Below are positions 1-8,602 of a DNA stretch of 64,000 nt, in pieces. Both the position numbers and the translations under genes were made by a program. Position 1 is the stretch's first letter. Every line of letters starts with the position of its first letter. Where the stretch lies: positions 2,418,001-2,482,000 of the forward strand of contig NZ_CP048817.1 of the NCBI RefSeq assembly GCF_014171475.1. Reading direction: 5' to 3'. The notes under the pieces are model-generated. The model was not told where the DNA came from. It worked only from the letters and a program-made list of their open reading frames with translations, and did no database searches. This DNA is from Sphingomonas sp. So64.6b (GTDB lineage: Bacteria > Pseudomonadota > Alphaproteobacteria > Sphingomonadales > Sphingomonadaceae).

Positions 1-107
1 TACCGGACGGTGTCGCCCCGGTCGCATTCGACGGCGCGCGGATCGTCGGCAAGACCCTTAGCCTCACGCTGCCGGCCAAGTCGGTCGTGATGCTCGACCT
101 GCAATGA
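1..107 (+). CDS. C-terminal tail of a probable GH51 alpha-L-arabinofuranosidase (partial)
   Basis: Only the last 34 codons are inside the window; the frame is open from the left edge to the TGA at 105-107. The tail ends in a short beta-strand-like stretch (SLTLPAKSVVMLDLQ) of the kind that closes the C-terminal beta domain of GH51 arabinofuranosidases. The TGA overlaps the ATG of the next gene (ATGA), so the two are translationally coupled and share an operon with the arabinan-type enzymes that follow. The family call is an inference from this short tail plus context; another glycoside hydrolase ending in a beta-sandwich cannot be excluded. Confidence 0.5.
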   Translation, partial: PDGVAPVAFDGARIVGKTLSLTLPAKSVVMLDLQ

Positions 108-1123
108 GCCCCATGAGCCGAGTCTTACGTCTTGCCGCCGTCGTCGCGCTCGCCTGCTCAGGCGGCGCGGCGAGCGCGCAACCATCCGGGCAATTGCTCA
201 ACGATCGTCTGACCGGTGACCTTGTACCCACGCACGATCCGGTGATCGCACGCGAAGGCGACACCTATTACGTGTTCGGCACGGGTCTGTCGGCGCGCAC
301 CTCGACGGATCTGGTGCACTGGACCGCTGGAAAAGCGCTGCTCGACAACCAGTTGCCTGACTGGGCGACCACGGCCGTGCCTGGCGCCAAGGGCATGTGG
401 GCGCCCGATATCTCGTTCGTGAACGGCCGCTGGCGGCTCTATTATGCCGCCTCGACCTTCGGATCGAACCGCTCGGCGATCGGCCTGTTCACCAGCCCGA
501 CACTGAACCCTGCTGCGCCGAACTATGCCTGGCGCGACGAAGGGCTGGTGTTGATGTCGACCAAGGCAGATGATTTCAACGCGATCGACCCCAATTTCAT
601 AGTCGATCGCCAAGGCCGCCATTGGCTCGCATTGGGCAGCTTCTGGACCGGACTGAAACTGTTCGCGCTCGATCCGAAAACTGGCAAGCCAGCCGACCCC
701 GCGGCCAGACCCTATTCGATCGCCCGGCGCGCCGCTCCGGTCGGCGCGCCGGCTCCGGTCGAGGCGCCGTTCATCCTCGATCGCGGCGGTTATTACTGGC
801 TGTTCGCTTCATACGACTATTGCTGCAAGGGCGTGAACAGCACCTATTATACCGTTGTTGGCCGCGCCAAAAAAATCACTGGCCCGTATTTTGGCAAGGA
901 CGGCAGTTCGATGATGCAGGGTGGCGGCACGCTTTTCCTGCGCGCTGATCTCCCGGAAAAGCAACGCTTCCGCGGCCCCGGCCATCCCGGCTTCCTGCAT
1001 GACAAGGATGGCGCGGACTATGTCGCTTACCACGCATACGATCGAGACAACAAAGGCGCCCCGACCCTCCGCATCGCCCGCGTTAAATGGGCGGCGGACG
1101 GCTGGCCCGTAGCGGAGTATTGA
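104..1123 (+). CDS. GH43 arabinan endo-1,5-alpha-L-arabinosidase-like secreted glycosidase
   Basis: A 339-residue five-bladed beta-propeller enzyme expected to cut alpha-1,5-linked arabinan in the periplasm. A signal peptide (about residues 1-25, ending ASAQ) precedes the fold. The three GH43 carboxylates are visible: the base Asp45 (THDPVIAR), the pKa-tuning Asp162 (NAIDPNF) and the acid Glu220 (PVEAPFI). The motif MWAPDISF at about 99-106 is also typical of endo-arabinanases. The start ATG at 104 overlaps the stop of the upstream gene; an in-frame ATG at 113 would also give an intact signal peptide. The next gene begins 4 nt after the stop, so this is one operon. Exact linkage specificity is inferred from family resemblance. 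Confidence 0.88.
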   Translation: MSPMSRVLRLAAVVALACSGGAASAQPSGQLLNDRLTGDLVPTHDPVIAREGDTYYVFGTGLSARTSTDLVHWTAGKALLDNQLPDWATTAVPGAKGMWAPDISFVNGRWRLYYAASTFGSNRSAIGLFTSPTLNPAAPNYAWRDEGLVLMSTKADDFNAIDPNFIVDRQGRHWLALGSFWTGLKLFALDPKTGKPADPAARPYSIARRAAPVGAPAPVEAPFILDRGGYYWLFASYDYCCKGVNSTYYTVVGRAKKITGPYFGKDGSSMMQGGGTLFLRADLPEKQRFRGPGHPGFLHDKDGADYVAYHAYDRDNKGAPTLRIARVKWAADGWPVAEY

Positions 1124-1127
1124 CCCG

Positions 1128-2168
1128 ATGACCGACCTTTCCCGCCGCGGCTTTGTCGGCGCGGCAGCCACCCTGGCTGCTATCCCGGCCTTTGCCCGCA
1201 CCAAGCACGCCGCACCGCCGATCCAGAACCCGCTGGTCCGCCAGCGTGCCGACGCGCAAGTGTTCCGCCACACCGACGGCAATTACTACATGACCGGATC
1301 GGTGCCGGAATACGACCGACTGGTGCTGCGCCGATCACGCACGATCGCCGGGCTCGCCACCGCGGAAGAAATTGTGCTGTGGCGCCATCTTGCCAGCGGT
1401 CCATTGTCGGGCTTCATCTGGGCGCCCGAACTGCACCTTATCGACCGCCGCTGGATCATGTATTTTGCCGCGGGCCCCAGTGGTGGTGGCGAGGATGTGT
1501 TCCGCATTCGCACTTATGCAGCGGTGTGTGACGGTCTCGATCCGATGACCGGCAAATGGACATTGCTGGGTCAGCTCGAAACGGCGTGGGACACGTTCAC
1601 GCTCGATTCCACAAGCTTCGTCCATCGCGGCACGCGCTATCTCGCCTGGGCGCAGCGCGAACCCGGGATCGACACCAATTCGAACCTCTATCTCGCGCCG
1701 CTCAAGACCCCGCTGACCTTGGCGGCAAAACCCACGAGGCTCACGGTGCCGACGCTCCACTGGGAAATTCAGGGTTATAAGGTCGCCGAGGCCCCTGCCC
1801 TGCTCGCCCGCCATGGTCGCTTGTTCATGACCTATTCTGCGAGTGCGACGGACGCCCGCTATTGCATGGGAATGCTGACGGCGAAGGACGATGCGGATAT
1901 CATGGACCCGGCCGTGTGGTCGAAATCCCCGCTGCCCGTGTTCAAGTCGTCGCCGGGGCACAAGGTGTTCGGGCCAGGCCACAACAGTTTCACGGTCGAT
2001 GAACATGGCCGCGACATGCTGGTCTATCATGCGCGCGACTACGACAAGATCGAGGGCGATCCGCTATTCGATCCCAATCGCCACACACGCGTCCAGCCGA
2101 TCCAATACCGGTCCGACGGTGCGCCCGATTTCGGCGAGCCGGTGGCGAACGGTGTAGTGAGATGGTGA
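1128..2168 (+). CDS. GH43 exo-type alpha-L-arabinofuranosidase, Tat-exported
   Basis: 346 residues. The N terminus (LSRRGFVGAAATLAAIPAFA) is a twin-arginine signal, so the enzyme would be exported folded. The body resembles the exo-1,5-alpha-L-arabinofuranosidase branch of GH43 (Streptomyces Araf43A-like): ADAQVFRHTDGNYY carries the base Asp42, FTLDSTSF the Asp160, and KVAEAPALL the acid Glu221. The usual Pro after the base Asp is Ala here. With the upstream endo-enzyme it would trim arabino-oligosaccharides to arabinose. Its 3' end overlaps the next start by 7 nt. The subfamily assignment is from remembered motif resemblance and is less certain than the GH43 fold. Confidence 0.82.
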   Translation: MTDLSRRGFVGAAATLAAIPAFARTKHAAPPIQNPLVRQRADAQVFRHTDGNYYMTGSVPEYDRLVLRRSRTIAGLATAEEIVLWRHLASGPLSGFIWAPELHLIDRRWIMYFAAGPSGGGEDVFRIRTYAAVCDGLDPMTGKWTLLGQLETAWDTFTLDSTSFVHRGTRYLAWAQREPGIDTNSNLYLAPLKTPLTLAAKPTRLTVPTLHWEIQGYKVAEAPALLARHGRLFMTYSASATDARYCMGMLTAKDDADIMDPAVWSKSPLPVFKSSPGHKVFGPGHNSFTVDEHGRDMLVYHARDYDKIEGDPLFDPNRHTRVQPIQYRSDGAPDFGEPVANGVVRW

Positions 2169-3502
2169 GCAGGATCGACCGGCGCACTTTCCTCGCCGCC
2201 GGCGCCGCGGCCCCCGCGGTCGCGGCGGGCGCGCGGCGCGCGCGCGCCACACCATCTCTCGCGCCCACCCCGCCGATGGGCTGGAACAGCTGGAACAGCT
2301 TCGCGGTCACGATCACCGAGGCGCAGGCGCGTGAGACCGCGCGGATCATGACGCGCGCGCTGCTGCCGGCCGGCTATTCGGTCTTCACGATCGACCATCA
2401 ATGGTACGATCCGCGCGCCAAGGGCTATGAATACAACGCTGACATCAAGCCGGTGATGGACGGTTTCGGCCGCTTCCAGCCTGATCCAGTGCGCTTCCCA
2501 TCAAGCTCCGGCGGCAAGGGCTTTGCCGCTCTCGCGGCCGATGTGCATGCGATGGGCCTGAAGTTTGGTATTCACCGCATGCGCGGCATCCCGCGCGCCG
2601 CGGTCGAAGCGAACCTCCCGGTCGCTGGCACGACCGTCCGCGCTCGCGACATCGCCGACACGACGAGCATCTGTTCGTGGAATGTCGACATGTACGGCGT
2701 GGACATGCGCAAACCTGGTGCGCAGGCATATTATGATGGCGTGTTCGCCGAATATGCCAGTTGGGGCGTCGATTTCGTCAAGGTCGACGACATGAGCCGC
2801 CCCTATGACGCGCATGCGCCCGAGATCGAAGCGATCGCCTCCGCGATCCGCCGGTGCGGCCGGCCCATGATTCTCAGCCTGTCGCCCGGCGAGACGCCGG
2901 TGATTCGCGCCGACCATGTCCGTCGCCATGCCGAGATGTGGCGCATCTCGGACGATTTCTGGGACGAATGGGCATTGCTTGAGGCGCAGTTTACGCGGCT
3001 GGAGAATTGGAGCCCGTATATCGGCGATGGGCGTTGGCCCGATGCCGACATGTTGCCGCTTGGCCGCCTCGCGATGGGCGCGCGCGATACGCGCTTCACA
3101 CTCGATGAGCAGCGCACGTTGATGACCCTGTGGTCGATCGCGCGCTCGCCGCTGATCATGGGCGGCGATCTGCGTCACCTCGACGCGGCGACGCTGGCGC
3201 TGCTGACCAATCCGGAAGTCATCGCGGTCAACCAGGCGAGCAGCGCGAACCGGCCGCATCTGATGGAAGACGGCGTACGCATATGGTCCGCGCGGGCACC
3301 GGGCGGCGATCGTTACGTCGCCTTGTTTAACACTGGTGCCAAGCCGCGGCGAATCGCGTTCGACCTAAGGCAATTGGGCTTGAATATTACGGTCGCCGTA
3401 CGCGACCTGTGGGCACGACAACCTATCGGCACGATGACTGGCGCCATCGTACGCGACGTACCGTCGCATGGAGCAAACCTGCTGCGCGTCCGCGTCGCCT
3501 AA
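2162..3502 (+). CDS. GH27 alpha-galactosidase / beta-L-arabinopyranosidase-like enzyme, Tat-exported
   Basis: 446 residues with a Tat-type signal (DRRTFLAAGAAAPAVAAG). The catalytic (beta/alpha)8 domain opens with the family signature PPMGWNSWNSF at about 37-47. The nucleophile is Asp209 in DFVKVDD and the acid/base is an Asp of RISDDFWD at about 262-268. A C-terminal beta domain follows (from about 350). GH27 holds both alpha-galactosidases and beta-L-arabinopyranosidases. The arabinan-enzyme neighbours favour removal of terminal L-arabinopyranose or galactose side groups from pectic arabinan or arabinogalactan; this is inference. The start lies inside the end of the upstream gene, the last of a tightly packed operon. 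Confidence 0.85.
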   Translation: MVSRIDRRTFLAAGAAAPAVAAGARRARATPSLAPTPPMGWNSWNSFAVTITEAQARETARIMTRALLPAGYSVFTIDHQWYDPRAKGYEYNADIKPVMDGFGRFQPDPVRFPSSSGGKGFAALAADVHAMGLKFGIHRMRGIPRAAVEANLPVAGTTVRARDIADTTSICSWNVDMYGVDMRKPGAQAYYDGVFAEYASWGVDFVKVDDMSRPYDAHAPEIEAIASAIRRCGRPMILSLSPGETPVIRADHVRRHAEMWRISDDFWDEWALLEAQFTRLENWSPYIGDGRWPDADMLPLGRLAMGARDTRFTLDEQRTLMTLWSIARSPLIMGGDLRHLDAATLALLTNPEVIAVNQASSANRPHLMEDGVRIWSARAPGGDRYVALFNTGAKPRRIAFDLRQLGLNITVAVRDLWARQPIGTMTGAIVRDVPSHGANLLRVRVA

Positions 3503-3539
3503 TCTACTCCGACCATTGACCGCCTTGGAGTAACCATTG

Positions 3540-3559
3540 GCGTGGCATTACTGCCACGC
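3540..3559. other. 8-bp perfect hairpin between the glycosidase operon and the TonB receptor
   Basis: GCGTGGCA, a 4-nt loop, then TGCCACGC. There is no T-run after it, so it is either a weak or Rho-assisted terminator for the upstream operon, an mRNA-stabilising stem, or an operator for the receptor gene that starts about 115 nt later. The sequence alone does not decide. Confidence 0.45.
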
Positions 3560-3675
3560 TAACGCCAAAAACGCAGGTGAGGTCACTTGACGACTCTTTG
3601 CCACGCTGCCAAACGTCGGCCTTAATTGTCGGACTAATGGCCGCGCGCGAACGGCCAGGTCGATGGGAGATGAAA

Positions 3676-6534
3676 ATGACCTTGAAGCTCGTAATCCTGT
3701 GTTCCGCCTCGCTGCTGCCGCTGCTCGCCGCTGGGCAGGCAGCCGCTCAGTCCACCCCCGCAAACAGCCCGAGCGTCCAGGACGCCCCCGAAGCCGCGGA
3801 TGCCACGGCGGATGACGACATCGTCGTTACCGGTGTGCGCGCCAGCATCGTCGGCGCGCTCAAAGTGCGCCGCGAATCGACGCAGATCGTTGATTCGATC
3901 GTGTCGGAAGATGTCGGCAAGCTGCCCGACAACAACGTAATCGAGGCGCTGCAGCGTGTTACCGGCGTGCAGGTGACTAATCGAACCGGCGGAGAAGCGG
4001 CCGGTATCTCGATCCGCGGCTTGCCCGACGCGCTCACCACGCTCAACGGCCGCAACATCTTCACCGCCGCCGGCCAGGCCTTCGCACTGCAGGATATCTC
4101 GGCCAACCTCGTCAAGCAGATCGACGTCTACAAGACACGCTCGGCCGACCAGATCGAGACCGGTCTCGCTGGCCAGGTCGATGTTGCCACGCGCCGCCCG
4201 TTCGATTTCGACGGCTTCGCGATTTCCGGCCTCGTGCGCGGCATCTATAACGAACAGGCCGACACCTATAATCCCAACGCCGCGTTGCTGATCAGCAATC
4301 GCTGGGAAACCGGCATCGGCGATATCGGCGTGCTGCTGAACGGCAGCTATTCGCGCACCAAGTTCCGCGACATGACGGTGACGGCCGGCGCGTTCGTGCC
4401 GTTTGCAGACTTGGCGCCAGCCAATGGTACGGGTCTGACGGGGCTCCAGCGCATCGCGCCGGCTCCCTGGGATCCCATCACTGGGAGGTTTGTGCAAGCG
4501 CCAGGGCTCGGCGAGTGGAGTCCCGGCCTTGATCAGGGGCTGTCGACCGAGGCGGGCTCCACGATGATCGTCAACGGTATCAGCACGCCCTACTATCTCT
4601 CACGCGACGCGATCTTCAGCTCCGACCTGTACGGAAAGCGCGAGCGACCGTCGGGCAACTTCGCGCTGCAATGGGCGCCGAACAGCAGCTCCATCTACAC
4701 CGCAGAAGTATTTTATTCAGGCTTTCGCGGCGAGACGTTCAACAGCCTGCAATTCAGCTTCGTCGATTTCTGGGCCAACCCGCAGCAGCCGACCCTGTAT
4801 GACGGCACCAACATCGTCAGGTCGCGTGTCGCCAACAGCGTCTATGGCTTCAATAGCGGGGACTATACCCGCACCAAGACCGACAATTTCGTCTATGCGC
4901 TCAACGGAAAATGGGACTTGGGCGCGCGTGGCAAGATCATTGGCGATGTCGCTTACCAGACCAGCACAGTGAACAGCTCATTCATGGCGATGCGCACCGA
5001 TCGCGTGGCAAATCAGATCACCGCCGATTTCAATGCCGGCGGCGGCATTCCGTCATATCATTTCGACAACGATGCGCTGTTGGCCGATCCCAGCGTGTGG
5101 AACGTCGCGCAGCTCTACGACAATGCCAATCGCGACAAGGGCAGCGCGCTGACCGGATCGCTAGACGCCTATTACACCTGGGACGAGGGCTTCATCCGCC
5201 AAGTGAAGGCAGGCCTGCGCTACGACGACCGCAAGGCATCGACCTTCGTACGCACGCAAGACAGGGGGGGGCCGCTCGTCGGGACCAACCTCGCCGGTTT
5301 GGGCGAAGACGCGCAGTTTACCAATTCAGGCTTCTTCGACGGCCGTTCGGACTCGCCGTCCAGCTGGGTGTTGGCGAACGGTTATTGGCTGAACCAGAAT
5401 GCGGACACCGTCCGTGGCTTGTACGGCTTGAAGACCTCTGACCAATTGTCGTTGGCACGCGTGTTCGACATCGACGAGATCACCATGTCCGCCTACGCGC
5501 TGGTCGATGGCGAAGTGTCGATCTTCGGCCGTCCGCTGAAGCTCGAAGGCGGCGTGCGCTACGTCAATGTCGATACCGACTATAACTTCTTCGATCGTTA
5601 TAATGGCGGCGCGCGAACCAGCGTGTCGCGCGGGTCGGCGCGCTTCCTGCCGAGCTTCACCGCGCGGTATGAACTGACCAACAAGCTGCGGGCGCGGTTC
5701 AACTATGGCGAGACGCTGCGACGTCCGAACTTCGCCGACATCAACCCGAACTATTCGCTGACCGGCGATCTCACCGACGTGGGTTACGGCAGCGGGACGG
5801 CGGGCACGGCGACGCTCAATCCGACGCATTCGAAGAACTTCGATCTGGCACTGGAATGGTATTTCGATCGCAACAGCGCGATCACCGTTACGGCGTTCCG
5901 CCGCAAGGTGAACGGCCTCGTCGTGCCGCTGACGGTGCGGGAATATATCCCGAATAACGGCATCGAAGCGGGTGCCACTGATTACTTCGCGATCACCCGG
6001 CCAGTGAATGCGTCGGACGGAGTGCTCAAGGGTATCGAACTGGGCCTGACCTACTTCCCGCATTATCTGCCAGGGCCGCTCGACGGACTGGGCTTTCAGG
6101 GCAGTGTGACTGTGCTTGACTCGAAGCAGAACATCCCGGTGGCGGATGCAGCGGGCAACATCACCGGCCAGGCCTCATCCGCCTTCTTCAGCGTGTCCGA
6201 CCTGTCGTATAACGCGACCCTGGCCTATGAGCGCGGCCCGGTTGGCGCCCGCCTCTCCTATGTCTGGCGCAAGGAATTCCTCGCCAATAACGAAGCGCGG
6301 CTCTTCGCCAATCCGATCGGCGTGTGGCGCAATCCGGAAAAGAGCCTCGATCTGCAGCTGACTTTCAAGGTCAGCGACCGGCTCGGCCTGACCTTCGACG
6401 CGGTCAACCTGACCAAGTCGGTGCAGCAGACCTATTACAAATTCGACGATGTCGGCGGGCCGGATCAGTTCAATCTTGGCACCACGCTCCTTTCACGCAC
6501 CTTCGCGATCGGTGCGCGTTACACCTTCCAATGA
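3676..6534 (+). CDS. TonB-dependent outer-membrane receptor, probable arabino-oligosaccharide importer
   Basis: 952 residues from the chosen start. An in-frame ATG at 3577 would add 33 residues with no signal character. The ATG at 3676 has GGGAG at 3665-3669 and opens a clean signal peptide (MTLKLVILCSASLLPLLAAG). After an acidic linker comes the TonB-box-like DDDIVVTGVRAS, then the plug (VSEDVGKLPDNNVIEALQRVTGVQV, ISIRGL, TLNGRN) and a 22-strand barrel ending in an aromatic residue followed by Gln (RYTFQ). The plug motifs are those of the carbohydrate-linked TonB receptors common in Sphingomonas, Caulobacter and Xanthomonas. Location downstream of arabinan enzymes suggests import of arabino-oligosaccharides; the ligand is inferred. 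Confidence 0.9.
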   Translation: MTLKLVILCSASLLPLLAAGQAAAQSTPANSPSVQDAPEAADATADDDIVVTGVRASIVGALKVRRESTQIVDSIVSEDVGKLPDNNVIEALQRVTGVQVTNRTGGEAAGISIRGLPDALTTLNGRNIFTAAGQAFALQDISANLVKQIDVYKTRSADQIETGLAGQVDVATRRPFDFDGFAISGLVRGIYNEQADTYNPNAALLISNRWETGIGDIGVLLNGSYSRTKFRDMTVTAGAFVPFADLAPANGTGLTGLQRIAPAPWDPITGRFVQAPGLGEWSPGLDQGLSTEAGSTMIVNGISTPYYLSRDAIFSSDLYGKRERPSGNFALQWAPNSSSIYTAEVFYSGFRGETFNSLQFSFVDFWANPQQPTLYDGTNIVRSRVANSVYGFNSGDYTRTKTDNFVYALNGKWDLGARGKIIGDVAYQTSTVNSSFMAMRTDRVANQITADFNAGGGIPSYHFDNDALLADPSVWNVAQLYDNANRDKGSALTGSLDAYYTWDEGFIRQVKAGLRYDDRKASTFVRTQDRGGPLVGTNLAGLGEDAQFTNSGFFDGRSDSPSSWVLANGYWLNQNADTVRGLYGLKTSDQLSLARVFDIDEITMSAYALVDGEVSIFGRPLKLEGGVRYVNVDTDYNFFDRYNGGARTSVSRGSARFLPSFTARYELTNKLRARFNYGETLRRPNFADINPNYSLTGDLTDVGYGSGTAGTATLNPTHSKNFDLALEWYFDRNSAITVTAFRRKVNGLVVPLTVREYIPNNGIEAGATDYFAITRPVNASDGVLKGIELGLTYFPHYLPGPLDGLGFQGSVTVLDSKQNIPVADAAGNITGQASSAFFSVSDLSYNATLAYERGPVGARLSYVWRKEFLANNEARLFANPIGVWRNPEKSLDLQLTFKVSDRLGLTFDAVNLTKSVQQTYYKFDDVGGPDQFNLGTTLLSRTFAIGARYTFQ

Positions 6535-6540
6535 TGGTTC

Positions 6541-6594
6541 TCGGGCTCGGCTCCCGGCGCGCCTCGCAAGAGGCGCGCCGGGAGCCGAGCCCGA
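6541..6594 (+). terminator. Perfect 25-bp stem with GCAA tetraloop after the TonB receptor
   Basis: The arms 6541-6565 and 6570-6594 are exact reverse complements, joined by the tetraloop GCAA, and begin 6 nt after the receptor stop codon. The stem is almost pure G+C. No U-tract follows, so it is an atypical intrinsic terminator; it should at least block 3' exonucleases. It could also be an intergenic palindromic repeat. Confidence 0.55.
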
Positions 6595-6718
6595 ACTCAG
6601 GACGCTGCACGGCTCGCCGTAATCCGTCATTGGCCGGGCGGACTATATCCGCTTGTTCCGCCAATATGCCGCACTCCATTTTTAGCGCGACGGATTCGAT
6701 GCCGGTCATAATGTTTGG

Positions 6719-6935
6719 TAGTATCTGATATATAACGATATTACGAGAATGCCTCGCTGAAGTAGCGGAGGAAAGATACGACACAACCGGTGTCCCATAT
6801 CTCCCGCGGTTCCGTCGCTTCAGCCCTGTCGCCGGCGGCGATTCAACCATCACACGCGATCGGCTAGATCATCCCTCGTCGGGCTTGATATCGGCGCGCT
6901 TTTTCTTGTTGTCGGAACAAGATTGCTAGGCGCAA
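6719..6935 (+). repeat. Dispersed intergenic repeat, copy 1
   Basis: Shares ordered sequence blocks with 27900-28110 and, inverted, with 44741-44840. The blocks are TATCTGATATA, GAATGCCTCGCT (shared with copy 3), the conserved stem GACACAACCGGTGTC flanked by GATA/TATC, CATATCTCCCGC, GGCGATTCAACCATCACAC (shared with copy 2), and GGCGCGCTTTTTCTTGTTGTC (near-identical in copy 2). The boundaries are approximate. The central stem stays paired across copies, including a G-U substitution in copy 3. Confidence 0.7.
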
Positions 6936-7040
6936 GAAGGTGTCGCGCATGATCGAAGCCCAGGCATATGCGTCCGATATAATGCTCCGTGTCCAGGCCC
7001 GGGGCTTCCTTTGCCCTCTGGTCCAGTGTAATCTTATCTC

Positions 7041-8369
7041 ATGCGCAAACATGTCCTCATCGTCATCGGCCTGATCGTCCTCGCGGCGCTGGCCTTCTGG
7101 TACTTTATCAGCAGGCCGGACCAGGCACGCTTGCCGGTTGCCGCGGTCAGCGGCGAAAAGCCCCAGATCACCCCGCCGCGGACGCAGATGATTCCGACCA
7201 TCGCGGTCGCCGATGCGGTCGGCTGGGCCAAGGGTGCGAAACCGACCCCCGCCGCCGGCCTGACCGTCGCGGCGTTCGCCAGCGGGCTCGATCATCCGCG
7301 CTGGCTCTATCGCCTGCCCAATGGCGATGTGCTTGTTGCCGAGACCAATTCCCCACCGCGTAAAGGTGGCGGCATCACCGGAACGGTGATGGGCTGGCTG
7401 ATGGGCAAAGCCGGCGCCGGCGTGCCCTCGGCCAATCGCATCACCCTGCTGCGCGACAAAGATGGCGACGGGATTGCGGAAAGCCGGTCGGTTTTCCTGA
7501 CCGGGCTCAATTCACCGTTCGGCATGGCGGTGATGGGCGACTGGCTTTATGTCGGCAACACCGACGCACTGGTGCGTTTCCCGTTCAAGCTGGGCGAAAC
7601 GAAGATCACCGCCAAGCCCGAAACCGTGGTCAAGCTGCCCGGTGGCGGCAATCACTGGGCGCGCAACGTCCTTGCGGCGGAGGACGGCAAAACGCTGTAT
7701 GTAACCGTCGGATCATCGAGCAACATCGCCGAGAACGGCATCGACGCAGAGAAAGATCGCGCCAACATCCTGCAAGTCTATCCCGAGGCGAAAACCTTCC
7801 GCATCTACGCCGCGGGCCTGCGCAATCCCAACGGCCTGGCGCTCGAACCGCACAGCAAACAGCTTTGGACCACGGTTAATGAACGCGACATGCTCGGATC
7901 GGACCTCGCGCCCGATTATATGAGTCAGATCGAATTCGGCGATCATTTCGGCTGGCCCTGGTATTATTGGGGTGGGTATCCCGACAAGCGGGTCGATCCG
8001 CCGAACCCGGCACTGCAACAATATTCCAAGCGTCCTGATTACGCGCTGGGACCGCATACCGCTTCGCTTGGCCTGACCTTTGCGGCCGACGCGAAACTCG
8101 GTGCCGGCTTCGCCAATGGTGCGTTCATCGGCCAGCACGGCTCATGGAACCGCACGCCAGTGTCGGGCTACAAGGTCGTCTATGTCCCATTTGGGGACAA
8201 TGGCTATCCGGCGAAAGGCGCCAAGCCGGTCGATGTGCTCACCGGCTTTCTCAACACCAAGGGCGAAGCGCAGGGCCGCCCGGTTGGCGTGGTCACCGAC
8301 AAGACCGGCGCGTTGCTCGTCGCGGATGATGTCGGCAATGTGATCTGGCGCGTGGCCGCAGGCCGGTAG
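7041..8369 (+). CDS. PQQ-type sorbosone dehydrogenase family protein, membrane-anchored
   Basis: 442 residues. A single N-terminal hydrophobic helix (about 5-24) is followed by a six-bladed beta-propeller of the L-sorbosone/soluble glucose dehydrogenase family. Recognisable elements are FASGLDHPRWLYRLPNGDVLVAET, the calcium-loop-like DKDGDGIAE, AAGLRNPNGLALEP and GQHGSWNR near the end. Such proteins oxidise aldose-type sugars or act as propeller proteins of unknown substrate, facing the periplasm. PQQ use is a family inference; several members do not bind PQQ. The gene stands alone and is closed by a strong intrinsic terminator. Confidence 0.8.
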   Translation: MRKHVLIVIGLIVLAALAFWYFISRPDQARLPVAAVSGEKPQITPPRTQMIPTIAVADAVGWAKGAKPTPAAGLTVAAFASGLDHPRWLYRLPNGDVLVAETNSPPRKGGGITGTVMGWLMGKAGAGVPSANRITLLRDKDGDGIAESRSVFLTGLNSPFGMAVMGDWLYVGNTDALVRFPFKLGETKITAKPETVVKLPGGGNHWARNVLAAEDGKTLYVTVGSSSNIAENGIDAEKDRANILQVYPEAKTFRIYAAGLRNPNGLALEPHSKQLWTTVNERDMLGSDLAPDYMSQIEFGDHFGWPWYYWGGYPDKRVDPPNPALQQYSKRPDYALGPHTASLGLTFAADAKLGAGFANGAFIGQHGSWNRTPVSGYKVVYVPFGDNGYPAKGAKPVDVLTGFLNTKGEAQGRPVGVVTDKTGALLVADDVGNVIWRVAAGR

Positions 8370-8375
8370 AAACAG

Positions 8376-8417
8376 AAACGGGCTGCGCGCTCCCCCCGAA
8401 GCGCGCAGCCCGTTTTT
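8376..8417 (+). terminator. Rho-independent terminator after the sorbosone dehydrogenase-like gene
   Basis: A 16-bp stem (AAACGGGCTGCGCGCT paired with AGCGCGCAGCCCGTTT) with an 8-nt C-rich loop, ending in TTTTT. It starts 7 nt after the stop codon. The A-run on the left arm could make it work from the other strand as well. Confidence 0.92.
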
Positions 8418-8602
8418 ATCACGCCGATACGGCGCGACGCTTCCCCGTAACTCGTTGATCCCGCTTCCCGAAGGTTACCCGGTCCATCGATCCCCGGACA
8501 GCGGTATAGCTTCCCGACCTTCTAACGATAGTTTACGGTAAAGCGTCCGTTACCCATAACGGGTATCGTGGCCATATCGGGCCTATTTCGAAAGTCAGTT
8601 CC

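Larger units (their letters stand above)
6535..7040. other. 506-nt gene-free region holding a long hairpin and repeat copy 1
   Basis: No convincing coding sequence. It holds the 25-bp perfect hairpin directly after the receptor stop, about 120 nt of unassigned sequence, then copy 1 of the dispersed intergenic repeat, and finally the upstream region of the sorbosone dehydrogenase-like gene. Confidence 0.6.
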
